From positions 1 to 8,165 of the forward strand of contig CAITZE010000458.1 of the NCBI GenBank assembly GCA_903896775.1: DNA of 8,165 nucleotides, written 5' to 3'. Source of the DNA: an uncultured bacterium. GTDB lineage: Bacteria; Pseudomonadota; Alphaproteobacteria; Rhodospirillales; Rhodospirillaceae. The notes under the pieces are model-generated. The model worked only from the letters and a program-made list of their open reading frames with translations. It was not told the DNA's origin and did no database searches. This document shows positions 6,074-8,165 of the stretch, one piece after another. Position 1 is the first letter of the stretch. Every line of letters starts with the position of its first letter. The position numbers and the translations under genes are program-made.

Positions 6074-6901
6074 TTACGCGCTTTCCAGTACGCGCTTCAA
6101 CGCCGCAAGTTCCTCATCGACCGTACGCATGTCCTGAGCAAATTGTGTGTCGCTGTAGGCCGGTGGCCGCGTGAATGTCATCATCACGACAGCGCCGCCG
6201 CCGATAGGCAAAACGCGTCCCGGAACCGAAATCTCGGAGCCATCGCTCGCACTCACAACGTGATCGAACACACCTGATGCCTCAGTCTTAATAGTCAGGC
6301 GCGCCGGACCGTCGAGCTTATCAACATCCCATATGCCGTTTTTGCCTTCGCGCACCGTTTTGAATGTTTGCGCGGCCCACTTGGGCCAATTGCGCGCGTC
6401 TTTAAGATAGGCCAGCACCGTCTCCGGAGATTTAGCCACTGATACAGTCTTGGTCGCATTTTGCTGCAGTGTGGATGTTGCGCTCGCAGCCGCCCATTTT
6501 CCGGCAACGCTGTCACCTGGCTGGTAATTCTCGCGGATGTCGTAGCGCACCAAAGCATCATCGACACTTTTGGAGGTCAGACCGCGCCAAAATCCAAGCG
6601 CCTCGTCCCAGTTGTTGAAGGGTCCGTAGACCTCCAACTCCTTGCCCGGCACCATCCGCGTAAAGGATGTCTCGGCATATTCACCTCCGACAACCCAATA
6701 GGTCTTGGCGGTAATCTCATTACCGGACTTCAGAAAATAACGCACCATAGCGTTGTCGACCGTCTTACCGGTCAGTTCGCGCCAACGCACTTTGGCGTCG
6801 CGCTCATTGAAAGGTCCGTAAATCTCGGTCTCAGACCCGGCTACGGGGATCGTGAAAGAGGTATCGGCGTATTCCCCGCCAACCACATAGTAACTCGCCA
6901 T
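6074..6901 (-). CDS. Tandem DUF4170 domains fused to a SRPBCC-like domain
   Basis: This 275-residue cytosolic protein has no signal peptide or membrane helix. Residues 3-57 and 67-122 are two copies of a unit that I recognise as DUF4170, a small domain typical of Alphaproteobacteria; key shared residues are VVGGEYAxTSFT, EhYGPFN (h is Ile or Val) and VDxAhVRY (h is Met or Leu). By hand alignment about 34 of 55 positions are identical, with one extra residue in copy two. A linker at 123-148 leads to a third domain (about 149-273) with SRPBCC/polyketide-cyclase-like features: SPETVLAYLKDARNWPKWA near its start, a run of beta strands, and a C-terminal helix MRTVDEELAALKRVLE. That fold usually forms a hydrophobic ligand pocket; the ligand here is unknown. 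An AGGAG lies 11 bases before ATG 6901. DUF4170 has no known function and is usually a single short protein, so this fusion is unusual to my knowledge. Confidence 0.85.
   Translation of the reverse strand: MASYYVVGGEYADTSFTIPVAGSETEIYGPFNERDAKVRWRELTGKTVDNAMVRYFLKSGNEITAKTYWVVGGEYAETSFTRMVPGKELEVYGPFNNWDEALGFWRGLTSKSVDDALVRYDIRENYQPGDSVAGKWAAASATSTLQQNATKTVSVAKSPETVLAYLKDARNWPKWAAQTFKTVREGKNGIWDVDKLDGPARLTIKTEASGVFDHVVSASDGSEISVPGRVLPIGGGAVVMMTFTRPPAYSDTQFAQDMRTVDEELAALKRVLESA
6536..6703 (-). repeat. DUF4170 unit, copy 2
   Basis: Encodes residues 67-122: YWVVGGEYAETSFT, then EVYGPFN, then WRGLTSKSVDDALVRY. It carries one extra residue before the conserved Trp compared with copy 1. The Trp in YWVVGGEY (Tyr in copy 1) makes this copy look closer to the stand-alone family as I remember it. 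Confidence 0.8.
6731..6895 (-). repeat. DUF4170 unit, copy 1
   Basis: Encodes residues 3-57 of the tandem protein: YYVVGGEYADTSFT, then EIYGPFN, then WRELTGKTVDNAMVRY. The unit matches copy 2 closely at the protein level, pointing to an internal duplication. Confidence 0.8.
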
Positions 6902-7002
6902 AACGACCTGAACTCCTGTGACTTAATGTCCGCCGAAGATACAACACCTTAGCCGGCAATGGGGAGCATTGAACTTCGCGGCTAGATGCCTATGGTGGGG
7001 TC
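6902..7002. promoter_or_regulatory. Divergent intergenic region between the DUF4170 protein and trmFO
   Basis: These 101 bases must carry the start signals of both divergent genes. AGGAG for the minus-strand gene lies at about 6913-6917. For trmFO, the G-rich GGTGGGG at 6994-7000 sits only two bases before the ATG, too close for an ideal Shine-Dalgarno. A TTGAAC at 6969-6974 is -35-like for the plus strand but has no good -10 partner. I cannot define promoters with confidence. Confidence 0.35.
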
Positions 7003-8165
7003 ATGAATACACCAAAACCCAATCCCGTTCATATCATCGGCGGCGGCTTGGCCGGAAGCGAAGCCGCCTGGCAGTTGGCCCAGGCTGGCGTCCCCGCCGT
7101 GATCCATGAAATGCGGCCGGTCAGGACCACGGAAGCTCATAAGACCGCCGGTTTGGCGGAATTGGTGTGCTCCAATTCCTTTCGGTCCGATGACGCGGAT
7201 TATAACGCCGTCGGGCTTTTGCACGCTGAGATGCGCCGGGCCGGCTCGCTGATTCTCCGCGAAGCCGACGCGCACCGGGTTCCAGCCGGCTCGGCCCTGG
7301 CCGTGGATCGCGACGGTTTTTCAGCAGCTGTAGAAAAAGCGCTGACCGATCAGCCGCTGATTTCGGTGGAACGCGAAGAGGTTGCGGGATTGCCTCCCAC
7401 AGATTGGGATTCGGTTATCATCGCCACAGGTCCGCTCACCTCTCCAGCCCTTAGCCAAGCCGTGTCTGGCTTAACAGGTCAGGACGCGCTGGCCTTCTTC
7501 GACGCTATCGCGCCCATCGTTCATCGTGAGTCCATCAATATGGACGTGGCCTGGTTCCAATCGCGATACGACAAGGGCGCTGAGGTCGAAGGCGGCGGAG
7601 CCGATTACATCAACTGCCCGATGGATAAAGAGCAGTACGAAGGTTTCATACATGCGCTCCGTGCTGCCGAAAAAACCGATTTCAAAGAGTGGGAGAAAAA
7701 CACGCCTTACTTTGAGGGGTGTCTGCCGATTGAAGTCATGGCAGAACGCGGCATCGAGACCCTCGCGCACGGTCCCATGAAACCCGTAGGATTGCGCGAT
7801 CCGCGCACCAATCAGCGACCCCACGCTGTGGTGCAGCTGCGCCAGGACAACGCACTTGGCACACTATTCAACATGGTCGGTTTCCAGACCAAGCTGAAAC
7901 ATGGCGAACAATCACGTGTGTTCCGCATGATCCCAGGCTTAGAGACCGCCGAGTTCGCGCGCCTTGGCGGCATTCATCGCAATACTTTCCTGAATTCGCC
8001 CAGGCTATTGGACAAAACATTGCGGCTGAAAGCTATGCCGCGTCTGCGTTTTGCCGGACAGATCACGGGCTGTGAAGGTTACGTCGAAAGTGCTGCCGTT
8101 GGTTTATTGGCGGGGCGTTTCGCTGCGGCTGAACGATTAGGCACGACGCAAGCCGTGCCGCCGAA
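7003..8165 (+). CDS. trmFO: Folate/FAD-dependent tRNA (uracil-54-C5)-methyltransferase TrmFO, 3' partial
   Basis: This cytosolic flavoenzyme makes ribothymidine at position 54 of the tRNA T-loop, using 5,10-methylenetetrahydrofolate as carbon donor and reduced FAD/NAD(P)H. ATG 7003 opens a frame that runs to the right edge (387 codons; family length about 440-480), so only the C-terminus is missing. The FAD-binding motif is IIGGGLAGSEAA at 11-22. Cys56 in ELVCSNSFRSDD and Cys240 in YFEGCLPIEVMAERG correspond to the two catalytic cysteines described in Bacillus TrmFO. Further family blocks are GPMKPVGLRDPRT (257-269), LFNMVGFQTKLKHGEQ (288-303), and GQITGCEGYVESAA (352-365) near the end. Length and motifs separate it from the related MnmG/GidA, which is over 600 residues. 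It was formerly named gid. It appears intact and stands apart from the neighbouring genes. Confidence 0.97.
   Translation, partial: MNTPKPNPVHIIGGGLAGSEAAWQLAQAGVPAVIHEMRPVRTTEAHKTAGLAELVCSNSFRSDDADYNAVGLLHAEMRRAGSLILREADAHRVPAGSALAVDRDGFSAAVEKALTDQPLISVEREEVAGLPPTDWDSVIIATGPLTSPALSQAVSGLTGQDALAFFDAIAPIVHRESINMDVAWFQSRYDKGAEVEGGGADYINCPMDKEQYEGFIHALRAAEKTDFKEWEKNTPYFEGCLPIEVMAERGIETLAHGPMKPVGLRDPRTNQRPHAVVQLRQDNALGTLFNMVGFQTKLKHGEQSRVFRMIPGLETAEFARLGGIHRNTFLNSPRLLDKTLRLKAMPRLRFAGQITGCEGYVESAAVGLLAGRFAAAERLGTTQAVPP

Noticed and set aside
5715..6137. A 140-codon frame overlapping the small membrane protein in another frame
   Set aside because: The 5702 frame has a strong GAGGAGG at ideal spacing, a membrane helix and a recognisable motif; this one is Ser/Arg/Pro-rich with no such support.
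6461..6952. A 163-codon open frame on + opposite the DUF4170 gene
   Set aside because: It contains repeat-like segments only because it mirrors the tandem DUF4170 units. It has no ribosome site and no recognisable domain.
7003..8165. MnmG (GidA) as the identity of the right-edge flavoprotein
   Set aside because: The CSNSFR and FEGCLPIE cysteine motifs, and the C-terminal GQITGCEGYVESAA block already reached by residue 365, fit TrmFO rather than the longer MnmG.
1..8165. A mobile island, phage or defence system
   Set aside because: There is no integrase, transposase, toxin-antitoxin pair, nuclease/helicase cluster, direct-repeat boundary or tRNA junction, and the genes are mostly housekeeping or generic accessory types.

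Overview
The window looks like an ordinary chromosomal segment of a free-living alphaproteobacterium. The evidence is moderately high GC, a folate/FAD-type TrmFO, glutathione-dependent formaldehyde oxidation genes, and a DUF4170 protein, a family I know essentially only from Alphaproteobacteria. The genus cannot be read from the sequence. I see no tRNA, rRNA, CRISPR array, transposase, integrase or attachment site, and no tract of foreign composition.

Layout from left to right. (1) The 3' part of a membrane-anchored GGDEF diguanylate cyclase on +, cut by the left edge. (2) A three-gene minus-strand block transcribed leftwards: a small MAPEG membrane protein, adhC (class III alcohol dehydrogenase / S-(hydroxymethyl)glutathione dehydrogenase) and fghA (S-formylglutathione hydrolase). 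adhC starts 26 bases after the MAPEG gene, and fghA overlaps adhC in a TGATG junction. (3) Divergent from that block on +, a 14-helix-type DHA2 major facilitator exporter, followed by two small hairpins. (4) On +, a stand-alone CheY-like response regulator and a small single-pass membrane protein. (5) Convergent on -, a three-domain protein made of two tandem DUF4170 units and a SRPBCC-like domain. (6) Divergent on +, the 5' part of trmFO, cut by the right edge.

How the genes work together. AdhC and FghA form the standard pathway from formaldehyde plus glutathione to formate: S-hydroxymethylglutathione is oxidised with NAD+ to S-formylglutathione, which is then hydrolysed. The MAPEG protein at the head of the block belongs to a superfamily with glutathione-using members, so a linked role is plausible but unproven. 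The divergent exporter may share a control region with this block. The cyclase and the response regulator are signalling proteins with no visible partner here. The tandem DUF4170/SRPBCC protein and the small membrane protein are the least characterised genes and the best candidates for new biology. I do not see a clear multi-gene novel system.
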